From the NCBI RefSeq assembly GCF_041381155.1, contig NC_091138.1:16927255-16991254 (forward strand): a stretch of 64,000 nt of DNA, given 5' to 3'. This document shows, piece after piece, positions 10,992 through 22,289 of this stretch (position 1 is its first letter; each line of letters starts with the position of its first letter). The notes beneath the pieces are model-generated. The model was not told the origin of the DNA. It worked only from the letters and a program-made list of their open reading frames with translations, and did no database searches. The DNA comes from Argopecten irradians. Its lineage: Eukaryota; Mollusca; Bivalvia; Pectinida; Pectinidae. A program made the translations under genes and the position numbers.

Positions 10992-13900
10992 CTAACATGG
11001 ATAAGAGTTAAATCTCCTGCAAGTGTTTTGTATAACAGTGTCTCTGTCATAGTTGGTGATCACTGCTCTCCGTTGTCCAGAGATGGATGGTGGAGCAGGA
11101 TCAATCTCTTGAATTAGTGCTCTCTGGGCCTGGCCATAGCTGCTAAACATCTCTCTCCTGACTACCACTTCCTCCATAAGCTCTTGGATGTAATCTGTCA
11201 ATTAAAGAAAGATACCATTATCAGTGTAAAAATGTATCTGTCATTTGTCTTTATATTAATCACCTTGTGAAAATGGTCGGATTATAAAATAATACAGGGA
11301 TCAAATAAGAGTATATTACATAATGATAAGACTATCAATGATTTTCTTACTCAATAACTTCAGGGGCGTACCTTTTCGATTGGGAAAACCCTACATTGCA
11401 TCTTTCTTGAAACTGTTTAAGAGTTTTTTTTCTTTATTTGGTAAAATATTTATATAAACTTAGAAAAATACAGCAAAAAAATCTCTATTTGGCCTTAAAT
11501 GTACCTTAAAGAAATCTCAGGACTACTATTGACCAGTTGTGAGGAATTTACAGAAGAATAGTTAAAGGATGTAGCAAAATCAATATAAATTAATTTTATT
11601 TACCAAAGTTCTGCTTGACTTTAACTTCTTTTGCCACTGGATCACCTTTCCTACTCTTAGGAAATGACACTCTGTATTGCCCTTTTCCATCCTTCATTGC
11701 CTGTGATCTTGATGAATTAGCATTGAAGTGAAGTGCCGCAAGGCAGACTCTGTGAAATAAAAAGAAAATTTTAGAAAAGGTGAAAGATTCCAAGAGCAAT
11801 AACAAAACAATTAGTTATTAAATTTTGAACATGTTATGTTGTTGATTGAATATATATTCATGTGTTTGTTTTGATTCAGTCAACATTTTGTTATCTTGTG
11901 CTATGGACTTATATATATGTTAGTTTAGAAAGTTATAACTACAACAATGAACTATCATTCACTACCTGGCTTTCATCTGGTTGTAAAAGTAGTGTGTTGA
12001 CTTTGGTGCAAAGAAGTTCACAATGTTGTGGTAAGATTCGAGGCTTGACGTCTGTTCTGCTGGAGACAGTTTACCAATGTCCTTCAGAAGCAGTTTACTG
12101 TGGACAATCTTTTTCACTTCTCCCAAAGCCTTGCTACCTGAAATGATAATACAATGTAAAATTAGTGTTTCCTTACACTGACACAGTACACCCATCAGCT
12201 AACAATGTATCACAATTAAAAAGTTAAATAATTAAAAAAAAATCTTGCTGTAATTATATTATATAGTCTTTATAACATTAATAAACTTTTGGAACCTAGC
12301 CATGTCAAGGTTATGGATTTTTAACAAAGTGGTCTTAATAGCGGGGTGGTCTTAATACCGAGGTGCATCGGATTGACTTCTAATCAGTAAGAACCGTAAC
12401 TCTGTACATTATAATTAAAAATAGTATATATACTTGTACTGTACATGTATATACAATGTATATGTATACTATTCAAGCAAACAGCAGGTCAACTTTCTTT
12501 ATCTCATTTCAATTTTGTTATTGTGAAATTAAGAAGTAGCAACATTTCAGTCTGTTTGATGTAATCAAAAGTTAAAGTTATTCACTTCAACAAACTTCTG
12601 TCTTCTTCACAGCATAATTAGTAATTTCGTCAAAAATTACCTGGTATGTCTGTTTCCAATAATGTTTGAAATAATGTGGTTGTACTATGAGTTAATTCTT
12701 AGTTATACCTGGCTTAAACCATATCCTGTCAAGATTTCCATGCTGGCAGCTCTGAAATTTGTCACCATGACTCTCGTGGATGTTAGCTATGTGATTAGTG
12801 ATGCTAGTCCACTTTTGGCGTACGAGTTCCCCATCACCATCACTGCTGGCAGCACACCAATACACATGGTTGCCTATGGATCTTGCCCATTGTCCGACCA
12901 ATGCATATTTCTTTGTCTTGCCAAGAGCTTCCAACTTTTTGTAGACACCTGAATACCAGAAAATATTAGATTAATGACAAGGTCAGAAGATAAATAATTG
13001 ATGCAAGGCAAATGTATGGCCATTGATCTGGATAAGACTTAATTATTAATATATAGTTTCATAGAAACTCAAGTAAATTATATATTCAAATAGCAGTCAC
13101 AACATAATCATAAAATGTTGTACTGCTATATATTCAATTATAAATGTCAGTTAAAGAACTACAGGTAAATATAAGTTATAACCTTTTGAGAACTTAACAC
13201 TATGTGACTGTATAATAAAGTGGTAGAATGCAGGGACTGGTGTACATAAGTTATGCATAACAATTAATTAGCTAAAAGAAGAAAGTACTATTTATTTAAT
13301 TACTCTTTTGAAATATATGAGATTGAAATTTAAACACTTGCCTTTAGCAACATGCCACACGTCAAACCAATGGTTGATACTGGGACATTCTGTTCTCATG
13401 AACTTTTTCACCTGACTGTGTCTATCTGTAACTAAGTCTGATATAGTCATGCCTTCTTCCTGGAGATGATGTAGTGCACGTTTCAGCCCTTCAAGTTCCA
13501 TACCGTAGGAGTTTTTCACTTCATTTGACTGTAAAATTGATATATATTATCATATATACACACACACAAATTATTTCACTTATTGATTTGCCAATTGATT
13601 CAGACTTTTATATGTTCTGCAGATCTCACAATGTATTACATTCTTGATCCATCATGTGTTTTATGTGTATAAATATTATTAAAATATCTAAAACAACAAG
13701 AAAGTTTAAAAATAACTATAACAATGTCACAAATACTTTATATTACACTTACCTGAACAAGTTGTACGTCAATGACTTTTGAAGTCTGTGCATCCATTAA
13801 GGTGTAACTCCCATATTTGGCAGTATGGCCTGGTGAAGAGCATCGAGCATCACCCCCAAGTTTAAGTTTTTGACCACTATTTCGCAGTTGTTCAAACATA

Positions 13901-16361
13901 GTTGACTGCTGAAACTGCCAGCAGGACAAAGTGGAAGGAACTATGTAAGTCCGTTGCAGCATATTGTAGGATGTACAACACAGTCTGGAAATGCCTGCAT
14001 GGTGCATAAAATTTAAAGTCTTAACTGGACTATTTCCACTGAAAAATATTGCACTGGCAATAATGATATTTCCCCAAGGCATAGATTTTGAAAATGGCTG
14101 ACTACACCACTGCCGTGTAAAACCACACATACATCTTGAAGAAAAACACACACATGTCCCTATAATAGTTCTTACATGTTGCAAACTTGTTCTCATACAA
14201 TCTGGACAGGAATCTAAAAGTTCCATCAGACACTGTTCAAACACCACATACTTCTTGGCCTTGTCCGGTTCAGTTTCCTGAGTATCCATGTTAACTTGTT
14301 GATTATCAGCAGTTTCATCATTATCGTCCTCAGTCTCACACGTCGGCACCCAGTCAGGATCATGTGTTGATGAATCAACCTCCTCCTGATAATCATCCAG
14401 ACTCTGGTCTGTTCCAGTTTCCACTACCTGTACACATTTTTTATATCTGGTACACTGTGTCGATGTGTTTTCCATCATACAAGTCGCTTGAACACCACAT
14501 GAAGATTTTGGTCTAGCTGAAGTCACCTGCAGCGACACATGCCGTCGTTGCTGTAAGAGAAAATTAAACAGATATAATTTATTAAAACCTTCATTGAAAA
14601 AAAAAAATCAAGATAAAAGTACTTCAAAAGGTAATTCCATTCAACAAGTTAAGTTTTCTTAATGATCATTAAAATTAAAGTAAGATATTTCCCATCCACA
14701 ATACTCCAGGGGTTACTATCACTGATGTTATAATCACCCCTGGACCATCCTCGATATTCCAGGGGTTCCGATCACTTACGATCTCTACACCCCTGGACTA
14801 TCTCATAGTGAAATTGAAGGCAGCTCAGCGGAAAACATTTGACCAATCACAGGCTAGCAAAGATTTCCTTTGAAGACTACAGAGAGAGCGACTAACATCA
14901 AAGCCACACAGTCAACCACAGTGTACCATTATATGGCTCTTTTGATGTACATCAAATGACTAAATTACCTGTTCTATTCTGTTGCCTCTAGTTTTACTAT
15001 GAGATAGTCCAGGGGTGTAGAGATCGTAAGTGATTGGAACCCCTGGAATATCGAGGATGCCCCTGGACTATCTCATAGTAAAACTGGAGGCAATTGAGGA
15101 GAAAAAAAATGATCCAATCAGTCAATCACAGGCCTCCAGAAACTTCCTTTGAAGATTTCAAAGAGTGATGCCCCACTTCAAAGCCAACACAGTGTAAATA
15201 TACCATTCCTTTGATGTACATCAAGGATTATTACCAGTTTTACTACATGTATGAGATAGTCTAGGGGTGGATAGATATATATAACCTCCATTAATTACAG
15301 TAACCCCTGGAGTATGAGGAGCATATTTCCTCATCAAGGTGTTTTCAAAACATTCATTTACAAATATTTACATATTCTAAATGATGAAAAAGTATTAAAT
15401 ACTTTTCCTTTCTTACAGGTACATATGATATATACTTCTGGTAATGTTAAAGAAATATAATATATCAAATCTTGTAATAAGATGTATTTAAAATTGTAGA
15501 ATTGTACAATTATATTTGACTCTGTATAACATACCACTATATTGTAGGAAGTCTGACATCCAACAGAAAATCTCCCTGTATCCAGATCATCTGTCCCAAC
15601 ACATTTGTCCCTGGAGCCTGGTATTTCTGTCTGTGTCTCAATATGGCACTGGTCTGGTCTGTAGTGCACACTGTCATATTCATTCTCATCCTGATGCATG
15701 TCAGTGATATCAGCTAACATCTAACAATAAATATTTTTGTCTATTAGAATTTATTTCAAGGATATATATTATCAACATTTGCTTTTTTGTACATGTTAAT
15801 GATGCAATATTTCAATACAGTTAGGTTTTTTTTCTTCAATATAGCCTAGCTACTGTTTTAGCAGAAAAAATACATTTGTACACCTTCTGACTTGTGTACC
15901 TTGATAACCTGGTAGCCATATTGGAACCCATGTTACTGCACATGTTTGGCCTATGTTTTTAACTTTTGTTGATTTTTTTAACATGGTATAGATATATAAT
16001 ACTCGCACAATGAAATTATTTTTCGTTAAAAATCCGTTTTCACACATAAAAAACGAATGTTTACTTAAAATGCATAACATACCTCAAATCTTCGTCTTTT
16101 CTGTATCGCACGACTGTAACGACTCCTTGATGTTGACCGTTTCCTGCTTGGTGTTTCATGATAAACAGAGGGGGTTCGATCCCTATTTGCTCTTTCACTA
16201 TCGACATCTCTAGATGTAGGCGAAGAAAAGTTAAAAATGGTGGGGACAGCATCCGGCTTCAGTCTTAAGGACTTAGGGTCATATCTGATGGAGCTCACAA
16301 TGCGGGGATCTTTGGTAAAAGATCGACGGTAAATAGTGTTTTGATCACGTCGTTTTGGTAT
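10992..16361 (-). CDS. THAP-associated DDE transposase-like protein (Kolobok-type candidate)
   Basis: Eight exons are read on the minus strand: 16361-16083, 15720-15535, 14550-13753, 13528-13342, 12948-12709, 12137-11966, 11749-11604 and 11194-10992. They total 2211 nt (736 residues plus stop), and every phase closes. The first visible exon ends a THAP-type domain with LKPDAVPTIFNF; it has no Met, so an upstream exon with the zinc-binding half is missing. Then come a Cys-rich segment (CPDC, CMCGFTRQWCSQPF) and an RNase-H-like core: GGDARCSSPGHTAKYGSYT (first Asp), LVTDRHSQVKKF (second Asp), FDVWHVAKG and QTSSLESYH (Glu). The order fits a D-D-E transposase. Kolobok assignment is from recall of the family and is tentative. 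Intron 4 has a GC donor (AAAG then GCAAGT). Seven introns in an intact frame suggest domestication or a recently active intron-bearing element. Confidence 0.82.
14693..15321. mobile_element. Older inverted-repeat element interrupted by a younger relative
   Basis: The outer ends are CATCCACAATACTCCAGGGG (left) and CCCCTGGAGTATGAGGAG (right). Flanks are GATATTTCC on the left (14684-14692) and CATATTTCC on the right (15322-15330), a near-identical 9-bp duplication. The body between 15068 and 15321 resembles the younger family (CAATCACAGGC, TTTGATGTACATCAA). It lies in an intron of the transposase-like gene. No coding capacity. Confidence 0.7.
14746..15059. mobile_element. Non-autonomous DNA transposon with long TIRs and 9-bp TSD, copy 1
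   Basis: The termini are CATCCTCGATATTCC and GGAATATCGAGGATG, and the inverted similarity extends about 60 bp inward (CTACACCCCTGGACTATC). It is flanked on both sides by the 9-bp CCCCTGGAC (14737-14745, 15060-15068), which is part of the older element it entered. It is 314 bp with no ORF. A 9-bp duplication with long TIRs fits Mutator-like or Merlin-like elements; the choice is open. Confidence 0.88.
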
Positions 16362-16385
16362 CTGTAAACTAGGCTGATTTGAGCC

Positions 16386-16612
16386 ATTTCATCTTTTCGT
16401 CAGACGAAATTTAATAAACCTTAAATTTCGTCTTTTCGGGTTTTTAAAAAAAAATTTTGTAGCCCCGAAAAGACTGGCAAATTTCGTGTTTTCGGGGCGA
16501 AAAGACGAAACGGCGAAAATTAAGGTTTTTTAATTTTCGATTTTTCGCCCCGAAAAGACGAAGTTTAAGATTTGTTTATTTTCGTCTTTTTCGGGCAATG
16601 AGACGAAAGGGC
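16386..16612. repeat. Foldback sequence of TTTCGTCTTTTCG-type arms
   Basis: CGAAAAGACGAAA and its reverse complement recur several times. CGAAAATTAA faces TTAATTTTCG across a short loop near 16515-16540, inside longer arms containing GGGGCGAAAA and TTTTCGCCCC. It would form a strong hairpin. It lies just 5' of the first visible exon of the transposase-like gene. It could be a foldback or MITE remnant. Confidence 0.65.
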
Positions 16613-18266
16613 GCAAAAACGAAATGGCATAAATCAGCCAGCGAAAAGTTTACGCTCATTGGACGCTCGAGTATGGATCATTTCCTCGTAAATCGGACTC
16701 GCGTCTTTGTTATAACTAGCTATGATAAAACTTTCATAATACACCCTAATGCAATCATGGCAAATATTAAAGATTTTGTGCTAGGAAGAATGATTATAAA
16801 ATGCCGCGCAGTTATTAATAATGAATTACGTCATGTTTTAAACGAAATCAAATTTGACATGAAATATGGTTCCACACTGCGAACAGATTTCTCTCCAGTG
16901 CAAAAGTATTTAAATATTCATTAGAATTATTATCAACTGTCAATCTGTGGCGGCAGTTAATTTCTCTGCTATTGAATATTGAATATCCAGCACTATATTA
17001 TTCTCTCACGTAGAGTTATTTCAGGATTTGTATATATATATGCAAACAAAGCTGCTATGATATACGATAATATACATTGTGCAAATCCTGAAATATGTCT
17101 GGCATGGTAGAATGTATCTAAATATATACATAATGTATTACATGTTATATTTTTATTATAACATTACTTTTCCCTACTATATGGAAGACAGAAAGTTATC
17201 CACACAAGATTATTGTTCCAATATGGATCTATCAAAACAAGCATTCTATCTTATTACAAAATAGAGCATCGTCTTAATTGAGCCAAACTATCTACGTAAC
17301 GTTTTTGGAATGGCTTTGGGACACTGGGACATTCGATACACGCGTTATATTTACTCTCGCTAGCTTCAATATGAAGATATACCCATGTTTATTATGATGA
17401 CAAGCGTTCACATTGCATGAAGATCATAACATTGGGGCAAGGGAGATAACGCCCATTCCAAATGCACGTACTAGACCACAAAATTTGTTGTCTTCGAATA
17501 AGCTACATTCCAACAGCTGGAATTGGGCATTTCTTTTAACACGAGAAGAAATTAACATGATGAAGTCTTATTCAAATTTTAGCATTTTTCAAAACAGAAC
17601 ACCGAAGCAAACTACTGGGAACCACTTTACGGGGTTACACGTGTGTATTGTGAAGTACATATGTATATATTAATGTAGTTGTAATTCCTTCAAGTGATTC
17701 GAATTATACAATAAAATAGATGAATGAATTCGGGATGTAATGAAAATGGATATCATAGAATGCATTTGTCTTTTTACAATAGAAACGAATATTTTTAGAA
17801 TATAAATGCGACATATACAACACAAATGATTCAAATTATGGAATACAAATGATTTTTATGATACAAATGCGAAATATTGAAATCAGAATGTAAATGCTAT
17901 AATGTTGAATATAAATGCAAATAAAAAAACCGAGATGGAGGGGGTCGAGGTAACTGCAGGGAAAATAACATCGGCCTACGTGTTTTACATGACAACCTGT
18001 CTAACGTGAATTCTGAAACTGCGAGCCAAGGTAAGGTTGTGTATGATGGTAAGTGCGCTCTTATTAACAGCCAGGGTCATGTAATGGCGGCCTCCTATGT
18101 ATGCGGGATGCAGTGCATGTTTTGGGAGACTGCGGTATATTCGTGTTATGTTTTCTTATGTATAGTGAACTATTGCCTCTTTCATAGTGCCATGCTGCCG
18201 GAGACACCGAGCAACACATCCCACCCTGTCACATTATACTGACAACGGGCGAACGAGTATGCTAAG
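16613..18266. other. Intergenic, no gene recognised
   Basis: Short open frames here show no recognisable domain or splice-supported extension. I searched the minus strand for the missing THAP zinc-half exon and did not find it. The stretch 17760-17925 holds a loose, degenerate repetition of ATAAATGC/ACAAATGA. Confidence 0.5.
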
Positions 18267-18640
18267 CAGTGGCGTAGGAAGATGAAACGTAATAGGGGGC
18301 AAAGGTCCTCAATATTTCGTAACACCCCCCCTCGGGCGCCCCGCACCCACAGAAGGTAATTGATATACTTGTTTCATATATCATAACATATAATCCTTGT
18401 ACACTTCTATAGACAGTGGGCTCGCTAACAGGAAATTAATGAATATGCAAATAAAAGGTATTCCCTGGAAAATAGTATGATAAAGAATGACTGAGATGAG
18501 TTTTACGGTGAAATTTGATGATTTTGTGAGCGCCGAAGGCGCGAGATTTTGGTGATTTGGGGGTCCGAGGGTCTCCCCCGGGAAAAAAGACATGTTTGTC
18601 CCCACCCACCACCCCCACACCCCCGCTTCCTACGCCCCTG
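18267..18640. mobile_element. hAT-like MITE
   Basis: The left end, CAGTGGCGTAGGAAG, matches the right end, CTTCCTACGCCCCTG, as an imperfect 15-bp inverted repeat with the CAG...CTG ends usual for hAT elements. GCTAAGC sequences flank both sides, overlapping the tips, so the exact target duplication is ambiguous. It is about 374 bp with no transposase ORF. Confidence 0.7.
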
Positions 18641-18644
18641 CTAA

Positions 18645-19800
18645 GCGCTAAGCAGGAATAGAAATTACCACTTTTTTTCATAGACTTTGGTGTTTCTCGG
18701 CCAAGGGACAGAACCCAGAGCCTACCTCACATAGGCGAGTATTCAGCAGAAGGCAAAAAGTGAGGTATTGTCATGAGAGATATTAGGAAGAACAAATTTA
18801 GTTAAAGAAGAAGAGAAAATATAAGATCATCTTGCAAAATCATGTAATAGTGAGCTAGTTTAAAAAGGAAACAAAACCTAACAGGATCTTTTAGTTTTTA
18901 GTATTTCAGGTACTACCAATTAACATTCAGGACATTTAATCCTTGAAATATGAAACATTGGTGATGTGCGTCAAGAAAATCTTGGTGTTGAATTACTATC
19001 ATGTAGTACGAAACGGCGATTATATTTTTAACAGGGAGAAATTATTACTGCAATCAATTAATTCGGCCCATTATCGGCGATTTATTTTGGGATATATTTA
19101 CATACATAATATGGGACCGCGATGCCTGTGTTGTAATGTATTACAACTTGCCCCCAACTCTGGGTCTCGAGTTCGATTACCATGTGGGACAGTTGCCAGG
19201 TACTGACCTAATCATAAAAGATTCTTTTTCTCTCATATTATAACGAGAAATTGTGGAAATTCAGTCGACATGAACGTCGCTGTGCGTAAAAATGGTCATT
19301 GCATATATTGATGACGTCACTGTCTAGCGCGTGTGAGCTGTCTTTTCCCTAGCAACCGCGGGATAACCCTGTCAAGTATGGGAGAATTAACAGTACGGAA
19401 TCACTGAGACAAAGCCTTAATTATTGGCGGTTACCTGCGTCCTTATCTATACACATTAACATAAATTACTACAGGGAAGTTATAACCGATGCGTTCCTCT
19501 CTCGATATATCACGTGGAATACGAATACTAATTTTGAGATCTATGAACATATCTATAACGCGAGAAATCTAATGAGATGTACATACAAAGTATATGGCGT
19601 TACATCTATATGTCTGACGTCCGTCGTCTGTGGCCTTTCATCAGTCTATCAACAATTAAAAAATAAACTTTCTACAAAAATACTGGTCGTAAATTGACCA
19701 AATGATGGCTGACGACATCTAATGACGTGGTGAAATGGTTGGGCTCATTAACTGAGGGCCCAAAGAGTTGGAAGAAAAAGCGGTCTTGATATCGTAATAG
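18645..19800. other. Intergenic with a SINE remnant
   Basis: No gene recognised. At about 19140-19205 a B-box-like GAGTTCGATTACC followed by GGTACTGACC resembles the middle of the mollusc SINE better preserved at 41.6 kb. Confidence 0.45.
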
Positions 19801-19802
19801 TG

Positions 19803-21826
19803 ACAGTGATTTCTACTGTGTTGTGGTGTATGGAGTAACTTGTGACAGTGATTTCCAATGTGTAGTGGTGTATGGAGTAACTTGTGACAGTGATTTCCAC
19901 TGTGTTGTGGTGTATGGAGTAACATGTGACAGTGATTTCCAATGTGTTGTGGTGTATGACGATACGTGTTACAGTGATTTCCAATGTGTTGTGGTGTATG
20001 GAGTAACATGTGACAGTGATTTCCAATGTGTTGTGGTGTATGGAGTAACATGTGACAGTGATTTCCACTGTGTTGTGGTGTATGGAGTAACTTGTGACAG
20101 TGATTTCCAATGTGTAGTGGTGTATGGAGTAACTTGTGACAGTGATTTCCACTGTGTTGTGGTGTATGGAGTAACATGTGACAGTGATTTCCAATGTGTT
20201 GTGGTGTATGACGATACGTGTGACAGTGATTTCCAATGTGTTGTGGTGTATGGAGTAACATGTGACAGTGATTTCCAATGTGTTGTGGTGTATGGAGTAA
20301 CTTGTGACAGTGATTTCCACTGTGTTGTGGTGTATGACGTTACGTGCGACAGTGATTTCCAATGTGTTGTGGTGTATGGAGTAACTTGTGACAGTGATTT
20401 CCAATGTGTTGTGGTGTATGGAGTAACTTGTGACAGTGATTTCCACTGTGTTGTGGTGTATGACGTTACGTGTGACAGTGATTTCCACTGTGTTGTGGTG
20501 TATGGAGTAACTTGTGACAGTGATTTCCAATGTGTTGTGGTGTATGGAGTAACTTGTGACAGTGATTTCCAATGTGTAGTGGTGTATGGAGTAACTTGTG
20601 ACAGTGATTTCCACTGTGTTGTGGTGTATGGAGTAACATGTGACAGTGATTTCCAATGTGTTGTGGTGTATGACGTTACGTGTGACAGTGATTTCCAATG
20701 TGTTGTGGTGTATGGAGTAACTTGTGACAGTGATTTCCAATGTGTGTTGTGGTGTATGGAGTAACTTGTGATAGTGATTTCCACTGTGTTGTGGTGTATG
20801 ACGTTACGTGCGACAGTGATTTCCAATGTGTTGTGGTGTATGGAGTAACTTGTGACAGTGATTTCCAATGTGTTGTGGTGTATGGAGTAACTTGTGACAG
20901 TGATTTCCACTGTGTTGTGGTGTATGACGTTACGTGTGACAGTGATTTCCACTGTGTTGTGGTGTATGGAGTAACTTGTGACAGTGATTTCCACTGTGTT
21001 GTGGTGTATGGAGTAACATGTGACAGTGGTTTCCAATGTGTTGTGGTGTATGACGTTACGTGTGACAGTGATTTCCAATGTGTTGTGGTGTATGGAGTAA
21101 CTTGTGACAGTGATTTCCACTGTGTTGTGGTGTATGGAGTAACATGTGACAGTGGTTTCCAATGTGTTGTGGTGTATGACGTTCCGTGTGACAGTGATTT
21201 CCACTGTGTTGTGGTGTATGGAGTAACTTGTGACAGTGGTTTCCAATGTGTTGTGGTGTATGACGTTCCGTTTGACAGTGATTTCCACTGTGTTGTGGTG
21301 TATGACGTTACGTGTGACAGTGATTTCCACTGTGTTGTGGTGTTTGGAGTAACTTGTGACAGTGATTTCCAATGTGTTGTGGTGTATGGAGTAACTTGTG
21401 ACAGTGATTTCCAATGTGTTGTGGTGTATGGAGTAACTTGTGACAGTGATTTCCAATGATTTCCAATGTGTTGTGGTGTTTGGAGTAACTTGTGACATTG
21501 ATTTCCAATGTGTGTGTGGTGTATGGAGTAACTTGTGACAGTGATTTCCAATGTGTTGTGGTGTATGACGTTACGTGTGACAGTGATTTCCACTGTGTTG
21601 TGGTGTATGACGTTCCGTGTGACAGTGATTTCCACTGTGTTGTGGTGTATGACGTTCCGTGTGACAGTGATTTCCACTGTGTTGTGGTGTATGACGTTCC
21701 GTGTGACAGTGATTTCCACTGTGTTGTGGTGTATGACGTTCCGTGTGACAGTGATTTCCTCTGTGTTGTGGTGTATGCCGTTACGTGTGACAGTGGTTTC
21801 CACTGTGTGGTGGTGTATGACGTTAA
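19803..21826. repeat. 42-bp minisatellite array, about 48 copies
   Basis: A 42-bp unit containing TGTGACAGTGATTTCCA and GTTGTGGTGTATG repeats head to tail. Because 42 is a multiple of three and the unit has few stops, long frames stay open on both strands (14-residue repeats such as YGVTCDSDF). Two main variants alternate: GGAGTAACTTG and GACGTTACGTG/GACGTTCCGTG. The last copies, about 21600-21760, are a homogeneous GACGTTCCGTG block. A local slip with two partial units occurs near 21455-21530. I treat the frames as repeat artefacts, not genes. Confidence 0.95.
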
Positions 21827-21884
21827 GGAAGCGCTTAGTTTTAATTGTCATATAAAGCTCACACGAATAGGTGATATAGTCTGA

Positions 21885-22285
21885 TTACTATATTATACAA
21901 GGAGAGGTTGCCATGGATACATTTAATTTGGATTTACATGTGTAATGTACTATTGTATTTGACACTTGTCAGATAGACAGATACATATATATATATTACC
22001 TTAGTGGGGGATAAATATTTTCGATTTAACCTCACGGAGAGTGAGACATAGCCATACAAACATCTCTTTATCGATGTAGTCCCTAAATCCTGTTCTATGT
22101 GTATCATTTATTACATATACGGGATGCTATATCATATATAATCAACATAGGACACCATATCACAACAAACATAGAACGTCATTCATAAGTCATAAATAAA
22201 TAAATGACAAATCAATAAAAATACCATGAAAAAAAATTAAGTTTAATTAACGAACAACATTCCGTAAATATTACAATTCCAGAAA
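21885..22285. other. Spacer between two minisatellites
   Basis: AT-rich, no gene or repeat of note apart from short AT runs (about 21980-22000). Confidence 0.5.
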
Positions 22286-22289
22286 ACAT

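Noticed and set aside
16598-16924. Plus-strand 108-codon frame as a gene or as the THAP zinc exon's complement
   Set aside because: No domain, no Cys pattern of a THAP domain on either strand, and its start lies in foldback sequence.
19748-21884. Several overlapping 100-500-codon frames on both strands
   Set aside because: They come from a 42-bp repeat that keeps frame; simultaneous openness on both strands is explained by the unit.
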